DNA of 64,000 nt. It comes from Eubacterium sp. CAG:248. Its GTDB lineage: Bacteria; Bacillota; Clostridia; Lachnospirales; Lachnospiraceae. The notes below the pieces were generated by a model. That model had not been told where the DNA came from. It saw only the letters and a list, made by a program, of their open reading frames with translations, and ran no database searches. Location: NCBI GenBank assembly GCA_000436475.1, contig FR886175.1:42340-106339 (forward strand), read 5' to 3'. The number at the start of each line of letters is the position of its first letter. The first letter of the stretch is position 1. Below are positions 54,942-64,000 of the stretch, in pieces. The position numbers and the translations under genes are program-made.

Positions 54942-55796
54942 CTATTTTTTAAATGAATTCTTATATTCCCTTGACATTTCAAAAAGTTCATTAACATATC
55001 CTGGGGTTTTGTTATCAATATTTTTCTTGATTTCACTTAATATGTCTATATAGTCACCAAGCAGTACGCTTATATCTTGTGAGTTAGAAGCACATATCTG
55101 ATCCCACATTTCAGGAGATGAAGCAGCTACCCTTGTCATATCACGAAAACTTCCAGCTGCTAACTGCTGCATATGCTTGTCGTCATCGTCCTGTTCAGAT
55201 ACGAGCTTTACAAGTGCTGTTGATATAAGATGTGGAAGGTGGCTTATGGCAGCTACACTTTTATCGTGGATTGTATAGTCCATGATAATAGGATTAGCTT
55301 TCATATCACACACAAGTGCTTTGAAGCGTTCAAGCTGTTCTTTAGTAGTTTTTGATGTTGGTGTGATAACATAGCGGGCATTTTTCATTATTGCGGAAGA
55401 TGAGTTGGCATAACCTGTGAGCTCTGAACCAGCCATAGGATGACCACCAATAAAAACATCTTCCATATCAAGCTCTTTAACAGTGTTATGTATTGAAGTT
55501 TTGACACTTCCAACATCCGTTATAATACAACTTTTTTTCACAATGCTTTTTAACTGTTTAAGATAATCATTCATAGTTATAACAGGTGTACATAGTATTA
55601 TAAAATCACAATCAGATAATCTGTTATCAACAGAGTCAAGAACTTCGTCTACAACTCCATCTTTTTTAGCTTCATATACAGGTCCAAGCCTTCTGCTTGT
55701 AGCTATAATAGTATAATTGCTGCCTGATTCCTTAAGTGAATGTGCTATAGAGCCTGCAATAAGACCGAAGCCTATAAAACCAACTTTGCAATCCAT
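54942..55796 (-). CDS. tyrA: Prephenate dehydrogenase
   Basis: Oxidative decarboxylation of prephenate to hydroxyphenylpyruvate in tyrosine synthesis. 284 residues, the lone TyrA form without chorismate mutase or ACT domain. NAD motif GFIGFGLIAGSIAHSL at the start, CTPVITMNDYLK, DVGSVKTSIHNTV, GGHPMAGSELTGYANS, ISHLPHLISTALV. The aminotransferases at 33.8-36.1 kb could complete the pathway. Confidence 0.94.
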   Translation of the reverse strand: MDCKVGFIGFGLIAGSIAHSLKESGSNYTIIATSRRLGPVYEAKKDGVVDEVLDSVDNRLSDCDFIILCTPVITMNDYLKQLKSIVKKSCIITDVGSVKTSIHNTVKELDMEDVFIGGHPMAGSELTGYANSSSAIMKNARYVITPTSKTTKEQLERFKALVCDMKANPIIMDYTIHDKSVAAISHLPHLISTALVKLVSEQDDDDKHMQQLAAGSFRDMTRVAASSPEMWDQICASNSQDISVLLGDYIDILSEIKKNIDNKTPGYVNELFEMSREYKNSFKK

Positions 55797-55966
55797 AATA
55801 TATTTAACCTCGTTTCTTTGTTTCGTTTAATTCAGTAAAATAAATGTTTTGAAATATTTTTAATGAGTTTAACACTTTAAAGCGGTAATGTAAAGGGATA
55901 CGACTTATAAAATACTTTATTTTATAGATGTTAATATATTGTGTGATATATAAAATATTCTATTTG

Positions 55967-55995
55967 TTGACAATATGTTGCTACTGTGTTATAAA
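55967..55995 (+). promoter_or_regulatory. Strong sigma-A promoter before a decayed gene
   Basis: Perfect TTGACA (55967-55972), 17 bases, TATAAA (55990-55995). It is followed by AGAAGGAG (56029-56036) and an ATG at 56046 that meets a stop codon two codons later. Confidence 0.7.
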
Positions 55996-56045
55996 TATAT
56001 TATCAATATGCATAACGATAATAATTTAGAAGGAGAACAGCATAT

Positions 56046-56191
56046 ATGCGATAGTATAATAAGTGAGCGATTCATTAAATAAAGACACGAATACTGACAG
56101 TTATAGAACAGCTAACGACAATTCTTATGCTTATGATTTTTTATCGGCAGTCCACAATAATCCCAATCTTGCTTCAGACGATGGAACATAA
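56046..56191 (+). pseudogene. Probable remnant of a small gene
   Basis: The promoter and ribosome-binding site upstream are intact, but the ATG at 56046 reads ATG CGA TAG. In another frame a 42-codon stretch from a GTG at 56063 ends at 56191 (MSDSLNKDTNTDSYRTANDN and 22 more residues), with no ribosome-binding site of its own. This looks like a frameshifted or truncated gene. A functional leader peptide cannot be excluded. The rest of the 583-base region between tyrA and the surface-protein start holds two promoters. Confidence 0.4.
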
Positions 56192-56279
56192 GACATTTTC
56201 TTATAAGGATATGAGAAATGTACATACTATTGTATTGTTTGAACTGTGAAAATTTTGTGAAAATTCTGGTTGAAAATTA

Positions 56280-56310
56280 TTGACAAAAAATTACCGGGGG
56301 GGGGTAAAAT
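56280..56310 (+). promoter_or_regulatory. Promoter with poly-G tract in the spacer (phase-variation candidate)
   Basis: TTGACA (56280-56285) and TAAAAT (56305-56310) are 19 bases apart, of which nine are a run of G at 56296-56304. Promoter strength would change as the run gains or loses bases; seven G gives 17-base spacing. A run of nine G is exceptional in this AT-rich sequence. Confidence 0.65.
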
Positions 56311-56379
56311 CAGAAAGGAGTATTTGTTTGGATAAAAAGGCAGATGCTACTATATTTAATAAATATGAGGAGGACTTAT

Positions 56380-58179
56380 ATGCGAAAGAAAAATTGGCTT
56401 ATAGGTGCAGCTGCATTAGCAGCAGTTGTAACATTTGGCGCTTTTGGAGTACATTCAGTTAAGGCTACTGAAACAGATAGTAAGAGCGCTAAAGAAAGTA
56501 TTGTGTTTGAACAGTTGGGAAGAAATTCATATTCAAATATTGAATATGGCGATTATGGTATGGCACTTGCTACGGAGGATGGCAAATACTATGCAATGGT
56601 AGATGGAGATGGAACAACAACAGAAATTGATAATTCTGATGGAAAATATGAAGAAATTTCCTTGATATCAAGTAACCTTTTCAACAACTGTATGTATGTA
56701 GTGGACAAGGATAATAAAGGTGCTGTTCTTAAATATAATGGTGATTTTGCCTATGGCACAGATAAATATTATGATTACATAACAAGTGTAGATATTAATA
56801 ATGAAAATATGTGTGCATATATTGACGAAGGTAAGGTTATTGTAAAAAAAGCAGACGGAACTGTTTTCTTTGAAAAAGAGTTACCAGATGTTGAATATAG
56901 TAGCATTAGAATATTCAGTTATGCGAACAGATTTATTGGTCTGAGATTTGATAATCCTAATCCATATAAGAGAGCGTATTATGAATTTGATGGAAGTGAT
57001 GTAACAGATAAATTGATTTATAATGATGCATATCCTTTTAGAATTGCTCAGAATAAAGATGGCGTTATTAAGATAGGATATGGTATATATTCTAGAGACT
57101 ATGTTTATCTTGATAAAGATTTAAATGTTATAGAAAATACAGCCGAATATGCCTCTGTTGGTTTTGATTCAATAGAATACAAGGATTTGGTTAGAGGAAA
57201 TGGTAAAGTTTTCACATCACCAGCTGGTGGAGAATTTACTGAAGATGACTATAGATTATATCAGGCAGGAGTTATAAAAGGATATAAAGTTACTTGCGGA
57301 TATAAATGTTTCTATAAAGATGTTGATACAGATAATTTTCACTATTCACACTTAGATCGTATTGTCTATGCTATTTTTGATGAAGATAACAATATGCTTT
57401 TAAATGATTATAAAATTAATACAGCATATGCTGATAAGTTAGTAACAGAGATAAAGAACGATGCTGGTAAATCTGAATACCGCATAATGAAAGCTGTATT
57501 AACAACTGAAACAGGTGTTACAGATATTAAAAAGGATAATGATAATAATTCTATTGCAAACATTGTTGCTAAGGATGTAGATCCAATTGATATAAAGGAT
57601 GCAGAAGGTAAAAGTTTATCATATGATGACCTCGACACAGATGCACAGGAAGTATATAACCAGAAGTTTAACTTCAGTGCCAAGGCAGCAGATGGTGTTA
57701 TAGCAGATGGTGCTTCACTTTCTGTAGAAAAGGTGCTTGCAGGCAAGGATTATGAAGCTGCTAAGAATGTAACTAAAGATGTTGCTGATCATATAGCTGT
57801 ATTCAACATAAACCTCTTTAAGGAAGGAGCTAAGATTCAGCCAAATGGCAAGATTGAATTCACAGTAGACGTACCTAAGAACTTTAACAGTGATTTAGTT
57901 GCTGTATACAGACTTTCAGAGGATGGAAAGTCATATACTAAGCTTGAATCAACTGTAAAGGATGGAAAGGTAACATTCTTAACAGATCACTTCAGTACAT
58001 ATATGATAGTAGAAGAAAAGCAGGAAGTTGTTGAACCAGCTAAGCCAGAAACAGATAACAACGAAGTAGCTGATACAACACCAGGAACAGGTGATGTTGC
58101 TAACTATGCTATATATGCAGCAGCTATGTTATGTGCAGCTGGTATGCTTGTAATAGCTTCTAAGAAGAGAGCTAAGTAA
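56380..58179 (+). CDS. Secreted surface protein with sortase-type C-terminal anchor
   Basis: 599 residues; the ATG at 56380 follows GAGGAGGA. Signal peptide: MRKKNWLIGAAALAAVVTFG with cleavage probably near VKATE. The N-terminal 380 residues are acidic, aromatic-rich, repeated beta strands (FDGSDVTDKLIYNDAYPF); a beta-rich module of roughly 150 residues follows. The C-terminus has PGTGD as an LPXTG-like sortase motif, a hydrophobic helix and the basic tail SKKRAK. Ligand unknown. Controlled by the poly-G promoter upstream. Confidence 0.82.
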   Translation: MRKKNWLIGAAALAAVVTFGAFGVHSVKATETDSKSAKESIVFEQLGRNSYSNIEYGDYGMALATEDGKYYAMVDGDGTTTEIDNSDGKYEEISLISSNLFNNCMYVVDKDNKGAVLKYNGDFAYGTDKYYDYITSVDINNENMCAYIDEGKVIVKKADGTVFFEKELPDVEYSSIRIFSYANRFIGLRFDNPNPYKRAYYEFDGSDVTDKLIYNDAYPFRIAQNKDGVIKIGYGIYSRDYVYLDKDLNVIENTAEYASVGFDSIEYKDLVRGNGKVFTSPAGGEFTEDDYRLYQAGVIKGYKVTCGYKCFYKDVDTDNFHYSHLDRIVYAIFDEDNNMLLNDYKINTAYADKLVTEIKNDAGKSEYRIMKAVLTTETGVTDIKKDNDNNSIANIVAKDVDPIDIKDAEGKSLSYDDLDTDAQEVYNQKFNFSAKAADGVIADGASLSVEKVLAGKDYEAAKNVTKDVADHIAVFNINLFKEGAKIQPNGKIEFTVDVPKNFNSDLVAVYRLSEDGKSYTKLESTVKDGKVTFLTDHFSTYMIVEEKQEVVEPAKPETDNNEVADTTPGTGDVANYAIYAAAMLCAAGMLVIASKKRAK

Positions 58180-58337
58180 TCAGATTTATATTAAATAATA
58201 TTTTGTATTGACTTATGGGCTGTCGTGTATAGGAATATATACGATGGCCTTTAAAATTATTATTTTAACACTAAACAAATATAATTTTAAAGACTTGTTT
58301 TACAACAATTCACAACGTAGTCAGATGGGAAGCGGAT

Positions 58338-60224
58338 ATGGAGAAAGTGGTTGATAAATCAATAAAGATAATAGTAAGTTTGTATTTAATTGTTTTGCCA
58401 TGGCTGGTCATGCCATATAGAGCTTATTACAATGAAGATGAGAAACTACTGTTTCCATCAGGTGTAGAAGGTGTATATGATATTTTCCTTTACGGAAAAA
58501 TGCTGTTGACGATAATAGCTGCGGTTATTCTGTTTATATTATTGATAATCAGTGTATTAAAATATGGATATGAGCTTTTTGATTTTAGTATTATGACAGA
58601 TAGGATTATATGTATATGTATTATAATTTATCTGTTATGTACGATTATGTCATATGTATGCTCGCCATATAAACAGCTTGCGTTATCAGGAGGAGTTAAT
58701 AGCTTTGAAGGAACACCGGTTCTTATAGCCTATGTAATACTGTTTTTTGGTGGGAGATATATTATAGAGAAAACAAAAATTAATATATTGGAATATATAG
58801 CTATGTTTAATGCATGCATTTTACTTTTATGTACGATAATAGAGGTTAATTATAAGACTATAGCTGAAATTGTTGTGGGACAGGCTGTTGAATCAGAGTA
58901 TCCAGATATGCTTTGTCTGACATTTTATAATCCGGCATATTGTGCTGGATTTGTTATTATACTTTTTTCTGTATGTTTATATTATTTTTATAAGGCAGAT
59001 ATATTAATCAAAAATGTTATATGGTGTCTGTTGTCTGCTACAACATTTATAAGTGGTCTTCTCACCAGATCAACAGCAGCTTTTTATATAATAATGCTGG
59101 AAATGCTGGCATATATATGCATCATTATTATTTCATGTATAATGAGTAGAAAATTAAAATGTGAAGAAGCAGTGGAAAGATTGTGTGTTGATAAAAAAAA
59201 TATTGACAAATGCACAAAAGGAAAGAAAACTGATATTAATAAAAACATAGCCGGAAATAACGCAATATGTAACATATTAAAACTAGCAGGAATGTTATTT
59301 ATTATTATAGCAATATGCATGGTAGACTTAGTTATAGGGACAGATAGAGAACATATATTAGAAAACGCTAAAAAAGCTTCTGTAAATGAAACAACATCAA
59401 TTCATGAAGAGAATTATTATAAGGTCAATGATATAGAACTGCATGGGAATGTAGTGCAGATAAGTGGAGATTATAATAAATTTATATGTGGGATTGACAA
59501 AGATGGAAGAATATATTTTACGGATGAAAATGATAATATTATAAATGCAGTTTCGCAGAATGGAATGATTACATTTTCAGAGCCATATTCCATGATACAG
59601 GCTTCTATACAGAATAATGCTTTGTGCATTAATCTTGGCTATAAAGGAAAACTGCGTTTCCTTATGTATAATGATAATTTTTATCCAGTTTTATCGGATG
59701 GTTCGGTTGTTAAAGATATATCATCACAAAGTAATATAAAGACGACAGGTTCAGATAGTATGTTTACAGGCAGAGGTTACATATGGAGAAACACATTGCC
59801 ATTACTTAAGCATACAATAGTGTTTGGACATGGCGCCGGTACATTTGAAATGTATTTCAAACAGTTTGATTATGTGGGACTTCTTAACTCGCAGGGGAAT
59901 GTGGATCTGCTTATAGACAAGCCGCATAGCCTGTATCTTCAGATTGCATGTAATCAGGGTGTTATATGTCTTTTGGCAGTTGTTATCATAGTTGTAACAA
60001 TAGTGCTTCGAAATATATTTGGATTTATTGTTAAAAATAAATATGATGAGAATGTCAGAAAAATAAATTATTATAAAGATAGTCATATTGAGTTTATATT
60101 TTCAATAATTCTTATTGTATCATTTATGATATTTGAATTAATAACAGATAGTAATATATCTGTTAATCCGGTATTTGTGGTTATAGCAGGGATGAGTGGG
60201 GCAAGGTATAAATATGGACGATAA
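58338..60224 (+). CDS. O-antigen ligase/polymerase-like membrane protein
   Basis: 628 residues with about ten membrane helices. A charged cytoplasmic insert and a 150-residue extracytoplasmic loop rich in Asp/Asn interrupt the helices. The region FGHGAGTFEMYFKQFD followed by DKPHSLYLQIACNQGV matches the O-antigen ligase/Wzy family (PF04932), whose histidine is in HSLYLQ. It would polymerise or attach a surface polysaccharide. It overlaps the LCP gene by 11 bases, which suggests a shared role in cell-wall glycan attachment. Confidence 0.8.
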   Translation: MEKVVDKSIKIIVSLYLIVLPWLVMPYRAYYNEDEKLLFPSGVEGVYDIFLYGKMLLTIIAAVILFILLIISVLKYGYELFDFSIMTDRIICICIIIYLLCTIMSYVCSPYKQLALSGGVNSFEGTPVLIAYVILFFGGRYIIEKTKINILEYIAMFNACILLLCTIIEVNYKTIAEIVVGQAVESEYPDMLCLTFYNPAYCAGFVIILFSVCLYYFYKADILIKNVIWCLLSATTFISGLLTRSTAAFYIIMLEMLAYICIIIISCIMSRKLKCEEAVERLCVDKKNIDKCTKGKKTDINKNIAGNNAICNILKLAGMLFIIIAICMVDLVIGTDREHILENAKKASVNETTSIHEENYYKVNDIELHGNVVQISGDYNKFICGIDKDGRIYFTDENDNIINAVSQNGMITFSEPYSMIQASIQNNALCINLGYKGKLRFLMYNDNFYPVLSDGSVVKDISSQSNIKTTGSDSMFTGRGYIWRNTLPLLKHTIVFGHGAGTFEMYFKQFDYVGLLNSQGNVDLLIDKPHSLYLQIACNQGVICLLAVVIIVVTIVLRNIFGFIVKNKYDENVRKINYYKDSHIEFIFSIILIVSFMIFELITDSNISVNPVFVVIAGMSGARYKYGR

Positions 60225-61317
60225 GAGAATGATTAAAGATAAAAAAAATATAGATATTGCTTTAAAGGAAAATACTGCATTTGGAAATAAAGCGAAAAAA
60301 AAAGTAGTAATACTGATTGTGCTAGGTGTTTTAATAATATTTGTATTAAGTGTACTGATATTTTTTAAAACAGCCAGACATACACTTAAAAGTAAGAATG
60401 TTGTAATAAATGGTAAAAATGTTTCACATAAGTCTATAGATGAAGTTGTGGATTATAATGGAAAAAAATATCGTTATAAAGAGGGATTAGTAAATATAGT
60501 TGTTCTTGGAGCGGATAATGATCTTCCTGTATCAGAAAAACAGGAGCAGATAGGTGATATGGGTCAGACAGATGCGATATATCTTGTTAGTATAGATACA
60601 AACAAAGATTCACTGAGAGTTTATGCGATACCAAGAGATTCTATGGGAGAAATAGAAGTACGTAATGAATCGGGACAACTGGTATCACTTCTTAACGCCC
60701 AGCTTGCGCTTCAATATAACTTTGCTCTTAATTGTGTTGACTCATCTAAGCTGTCAGCAGATGCAGTATCAAAGCTTATGTACTATGTACCAGTAAACAG
60801 AGTGTGCGTATTCAACTCTGATGCCATAGGTGTGATTAATGATGCAGTAGGCGGAGTCGAGATTACAATAGAAAATGATTTTACAGATGAGAGCGGCGAA
60901 GTGCTTGACCCGGAATTCTACAAGGGTAATACATTAAAACTTACTGGTGAGCAGGCAGTTACATTTGTAAGGGAACGTGATTGTAGTATGTTTAAGAGTG
61001 CGATGGACAGAGTGTCAAGACAGGAGCAGTATATAGGCAGTCTTGTTGATATAGCAAAATCAAAGTTAAAGAAAAATCCGATGTTAGCAATATCCATTCT
61101 TAATAAGCTGAAAGAAAATGACTGTATATATACAGATATATCTGTATCAGAGTTTATGTATATAGCACAGCTGGCAGCCAGAACACATTTTTCGATGGAT
61201 GATGTTACAACCATTCCGGGTGAAGTTATGATGGGAGAACAGTTTGAGGAATATCATACGGATTCTATGGCATTGAAAAAGCTTGTGCTTGAACATTTTT
61301 ATAGTGAAGTAAAATAA
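60214..61317 (+). CDS. LytR-CpsA-Psr (LCP) family cell-wall ligase
   Basis: 367 residues from the ATG at 60214, inside the end of the previous gene; AAGG lies just before. A cytoplasmic head and one membrane helix (VVILIVLGVLIIFVLSVLIFF) are followed by an LCP domain: VVLGAD, DMGQTDAIYLVSID, and AIPRDSM, with the acidic/arginine residues of the pyrophosphate site, and GGVEITIENDF. LCP enzymes attach wall teichoic acid or polysaccharide to peptidoglycan. Coupled to the O-antigen-ligase-like gene. Confidence 0.9.
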   Translation: MDDKRMIKDKKNIDIALKENTAFGNKAKKKVVILIVLGVLIIFVLSVLIFFKTARHTLKSKNVVINGKNVSHKSIDEVVDYNGKKYRYKEGLVNIVVLGADNDLPVSEKQEQIGDMGQTDAIYLVSIDTNKDSLRVYAIPRDSMGEIEVRNESGQLVSLLNAQLALQYNFALNCVDSSKLSADAVSKLMYYVPVNRVCVFNSDAIGVINDAVGGVEITIENDFTDESGEVLDPEFYKGNTLKLTGEQAVTFVRERDCSMFKSAMDRVSRQEQYIGSLVDIAKSKLKKNPMLAISILNKLKENDCIYTDISVSEFMYIAQLAARTHFSMDDVTTIPGEVMMGEQFEEYHTDSMALKKLVLEHFYSEVK

Positions 61318-61411
61318 ACAATTATACTATAATGCTTACCTTAAAGATATGGCAAGCGTGTTAAAAATATTTGGTAAGTATATAAAGAGCGCATAAAGAA
61401 GTGGTCAGTTA

Positions 61412-61491
61412 TTGACAAATCCTTTCATTGTGATAATATTTGAAAGTGAGTAAATATGTGATTGAAAGCACCGGAAGAGAATAGCCGGTGC
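61412..61491 (+). promoter_or_regulatory. leuS promoter and leader hairpin
   Basis: TTGACA (61412-61417) and TAATAT (61434-61439), 16 bases apart. A 7-bp stem, GCACCGG with CCGGTGC (61468-61474, 61485-61491), ends 17 bases before the ATG. No T-box consensus is visible; the leader of about 65 bases is too short for one. Confidence 0.6.
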
Positions 61492-61508
61492 AGGAATGAG
61501 GTTTTAAG

Positions 61509-63929
61509 ATGGCTAATACAACAACTTATAATCCCAAGTCTATCGAGCCAAAGTGGCAGAAGTATTGGGCAGAACATGAAACATTTAAAACAGATGTATG
61601 GGACTTTTCAAAGCCAAAGTACTATGCGCTTGATATGTTCCCTTATCCATCAGGAGTAGGTCTTCATGCAGGTCATCCAGAGGGATATACAGCTACAGAT
61701 ATCACTTCACGTATGAAGAGAATGCAGGGATATAATGTACTTCATCCAATGGGATATGATTCATTTGGACTTCCAGCTGAACAGTATGCTGTTAAGACAG
61801 GTAACAATCCTAACGGATTTACACAAAAAAATATAGAAACATTCACTAAGCAGCTTAAGGAGCTTGGTTTTGATTATGACTGGAGCAAGACTTTAGCAAC
61901 AAGTGATCCTAAGTTCTATAAGTGGACACAGTGGATATTCAAGCAGTTATATCTTGATGGTTATGCTAAGTATATAGATATGCCAGTGAACTGGTGTGAA
62001 GAACTTGGTACAGTTCTTTCAAACGATGAAGTTATTGATGGCAAGTCAGAACGTGGCGGATACCCTGTTGTAAGAAAGAACATGAAGCAGTGGGTTATCG
62101 ATCAGGTGGCATTTGCAGATAAGTTACTTGAGGGACTTGAACATATTGACTGGCCAGAATCAACTAAGGAAATGCAGAGACACTGGATAGGTAAGTCAGA
62201 AGGTGTTGAAGTTGACTTTAAGATTGATGGTGGTGGAGATTTCTCTATCTTTACTACTTGTATTGAAACTATATATGGTATTACATTTATGGTGCTTGCA
62301 CCAGATGGAGATATCGTTAAGGAGCTCATGCCAAGAATCCAGAACAAAGAAGAGGTAGAAGCTTATATAGCAGAAACAGTTAAAAAGAATGATATGGACA
62401 GAACAGAGCTTAACAAGACTAAGTCAGGCTGTGTTCTTGAGGGAATCTACGCTGTTAATCCTGTTAATGGTAAGAAGGTTCCTGTATACATTGGTGATTT
62501 CGTTCTTGCTAACTATGGTACAGGTGCTGTTATGGCTGTTCCAAGCCACGATCAGAGAGATTTTGAGTATTCAGAAGCACATAATATTCCTAGAATACAG
62601 GTTATTGATGGTGCTGATGTATCAGAAAAGGCCTTTGAGAAGTATGATTATCTTGGCAAGGGCTGCAAGCTTATCAATTCAGAGGAATTCACAGGTCTTA
62701 CAGTAGAAGAGGCTAAGGAAGCTATTACCCAGAAGCTTGAAAAGATGGGAGTAGCAAGAAGAAAGGCTAACTATCACTTCAGAGAGTGGATATTTGCAAG
62801 ACAGAGATACTGGGGTGAGCCAGTGCCTATCGTATATCTTGAGGATGGACAGATTCATGTCCTTGATGATGATGAACTTCCACTTATCTTACCAGAGCTT
62901 GAAGACTACAAAGGTAAGAATGGACAGGCACCTCTTGAAAATGCTACAGAATGGAAGAAGTATGAGCATAACGGACTTAAGGGTAAGAGAGAAACTTCAA
63001 CAATGCCAGGTTCGGCAGGTTCAAGCTGGTATTATATGAGATATATTGACCCAGATAACGATAAGGAGCTTTGTGACCCAGAACTTCTTAAACACTGGCT
63101 TCCAGTAGATCTTTATATTGGTGGACCAGAGCATGCAGTTGGACATCTTATGTATTCAAGAATATGGAACAGATATCTGTACGATAAAGGCATATCGCCA
63201 GTTGCAGAGCCATTCCAGAAGTTAGTCCACCAGGGTATGATTCTTGGTTCAAACGGTATCAAGATGGGTAAGAGATTCCCAGAATTCGTTATTAACCCAA
63301 GTGATATCGTAAGAGAGTATGGTGCTGATACTTTAAGACTTTACGAAATGTTCATGGGCCCTCTTGAGGCTTCTAAGCCTTGGAGCCAGCAGGGTGTTGA
63401 AGGTGCAAGAAGATTCATTGGTAAGGTATGGAATTTCTTTACAACTGAGGGTAACGTTGTTGATGAGGATGTTAAAGAGCTTGAAAAGGTATATAACCAG
63501 ACAGTTAAGAAGGTTACAGATGACTTTGAAAAGCTTGGTTTTAACACAGCTATCAGCCAGATGATGATATTTATGAATGCTGCAACTAAGCTTGGCAGAT
63601 GCTCAAAGGAATATGCTGAAGGATTCATAAAGATGTTCTCATGTATATGTCCACACGCTGGTGAAGAAATGTGGAGTGTATTAGGACATGATGATACTAT
63701 AGCATATGAAAGCTGGCCAGCATACGATGAAGAAGCCTGCAAGGAAGATACTGTAGAGATAGGTGTCCAGGTTAATGGTAAGGTTAAAGGAACTATATCT
63801 ATAGCGGTTGATGAAGCTAAGGATTCAGTCCTTGAAAAGGCTAAAAAGGCGGTAGAAGGCAAGATTACAGGTAATATAATTAAGGAAATCTACGTACCTG
63901 GCAAGATTGTAAATATTGTTGCAAAATAA
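61509..63929 (+). CDS. leuS: Leucyl-tRNA synthetase
   Basis: Charges tRNA-Leu. 806 residues, normal for bacteria. The HIGH-type motif is in FPYPSGVGLHAGHPEGYT near residue 45. The editing domain (YGTGAVMAVPSHDQRDFE) and the catalytic-domain segment SSWYYMRYIDP follow. The second signature reads NGIKMGKRFPEF, where KMSKS is replaced by KMGKR. The C-terminal anticodon-binding part ends in KEIYVPGKIVNIVAK. Bases 63930-64000 hold no gene. Confidence 0.96.
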   Translation: MANTTTYNPKSIEPKWQKYWAEHETFKTDVWDFSKPKYYALDMFPYPSGVGLHAGHPEGYTATDITSRMKRMQGYNVLHPMGYDSFGLPAEQYAVKTGNNPNGFTQKNIETFTKQLKELGFDYDWSKTLATSDPKFYKWTQWIFKQLYLDGYAKYIDMPVNWCEELGTVLSNDEVIDGKSERGGYPVVRKNMKQWVIDQVAFADKLLEGLEHIDWPESTKEMQRHWIGKSEGVEVDFKIDGGGDFSIFTTCIETIYGITFMVLAPDGDIVKELMPRIQNKEEVEAYIAETVKKNDMDRTELNKTKSGCVLEGIYAVNPVNGKKVPVYIGDFVLANYGTGAVMAVPSHDQRDFEYSEAHNIPRIQVIDGADVSEKAFEKYDYLGKGCKLINSEEFTGLTVEEAKEAITQKLEKMGVARRKANYHFREWIFARQRYWGEPVPIVYLEDGQIHVLDDDELPLILPELEDYKGKNGQAPLENATEWKKYEHNGLKGKRETSTMPGSAGSSWYYMRYIDPDNDKELCDPELLKHWLPVDLYIGGPEHAVGHLMYSRIWNRYLYDKGISPVAEPFQKLVHQGMILGSNGIKMGKRFPEFVINPSDIVREYGADTLRLYEMFMGPLEASKPWSQQGVEGARRFIGKVWNFFTTEGNVVDEDVKELEKVYNQTVKKVTDDFEKLGFNTAISQMMIFMNAATKLGRCSKEYAEGFIKMFSCICPHAGEEMWSVLGHDDTIAYESWPAYDEEACKEDTVEIGVQVNGKVKGTISIAVDEAKDSVLEKAKKAVEGKITGNIIKEIYVPGKIVNIVAK

Positions 63930-64000
63930 AAGCTATATTGCAGGTTTTGCATATATTCACATAACATGGATTTAACTATAAACATGGCCCTAATTGTTAA

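Noticed and set aside
56280..56462. 60-codon frame through the poly-G tract
   Set aside because: It starts at the promoter -35 element, overlaps the surface-protein gene and has no ribosome-binding site; its opening is likely not transcribed.
61318..61508. Possible T-box leader before leuS
   Set aside because: The transcribed leader is about 65 bases, there is no T-box sequence and no antiterminator, only a short hairpin.
1..64000. CRISPR arrays, tRNA or rRNA genes, prophage, insertion sequences
   Set aside because: No regularly spaced repeats, no cloverleaf or rRNA sequence was noticed, and no transposase or phage genes appear among the frames; only small repeats and the invertible element were found.

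Overview
The window is a contiguous chromosomal stretch of a low-GC, Gram-positive-type anaerobe. The fused accDA, the FucI-family xylose isomerase, the phosphoketolase/transaldolase route, QueH, the Tad-like operon, the single flagellin with CsrA and the AT-rich codon use all fit Lachnospiraceae (a Lachnospira/Eubacterium eligens-like genome is a plausible guess; this is inference from gene content only). No rRNA, tRNA, CRISPR array or prophage was seen.

Layout. 1-3.1 kb: fatty-acid initiation (accC cut by the window edge, then accDA). 3.2-4.1 kb: an unknown membrane protein. 4.3-10.5 kb: arginine biosynthesis, argG divergent from argCJBD around a shared ArgR-like operator. 10.5-18.7 kb: a lipoprotein, a DMT transporter, an rRNA methyltransferase, a PHP phosphoesterase, a DUF1653 protein, ddl-murF for peptidoglycan precursors, and a small lipoprotein. 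18.8-23.4 kb (minus): a PAP2 phosphatase and a compact Tad-like operon with several pilin-sized genes. 23.8-31.6 kb: a xylose/phosphoketolase module (phosphoketolase, XylA-II-type isomerase, xylulokinase, transaldolase, ROK repressor). 31.6-42.8 kb: mixed housekeeping genes, including a THF-riboswitch-controlled folT, queH, two aminotransferases, an S8 protease and an Rrf2 regulator. 42.9-45.5 kb: flagellin and csrA next to an invertible DNA element. 45.5-53.3 kb: a CorC-type protein, then dnaG-rpoD-trmK-nucleoside kinase. 53.4-63.9 kb: an AAA ATPase between twin hairpins, tyrA, a sortase-signal surface protein, an O-antigen-ligase-like protein, an LCP protein and leuS.

Most notable is the segment at 44541-45378. 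Two 34-bp inverted repeats with 2 mismatches bracket a 192-residue tyrosine recombinase gene and an outward-pointing SigD/sigma-28-type flagellar promoter. The left repeat abuts the ribosome-binding site of the csrA-flagellin operon, which has no recognisable flagellar promoter of its own. As assembled, the promoter points away from csrA-flagellin and into a terminator (predicted OFF); inversion would aim it at csrA-flagellin (predicted ON). The layout resembles the Salmonella Hin switch, with the recombinase inside the invertible segment, but uses a tyrosine recombinase. The flagellin leader also carries GGA motifs in a hairpin loop and at the ribosome-binding site, suggesting a second, CsrA-based layer of control.

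A second candidate phase-variable locus lies at 56280-56310. A run of nine G forms part of a 19-nt spacer between a perfect -35 (TTGACA) and a -10 (TAAAAT), directly upstream of a surface protein with a sortase-type C-terminus. Loss of two G would give the optimal 17-nt spacing. The window may therefore hold two mechanistically different ON/OFF switches for surface antigens.
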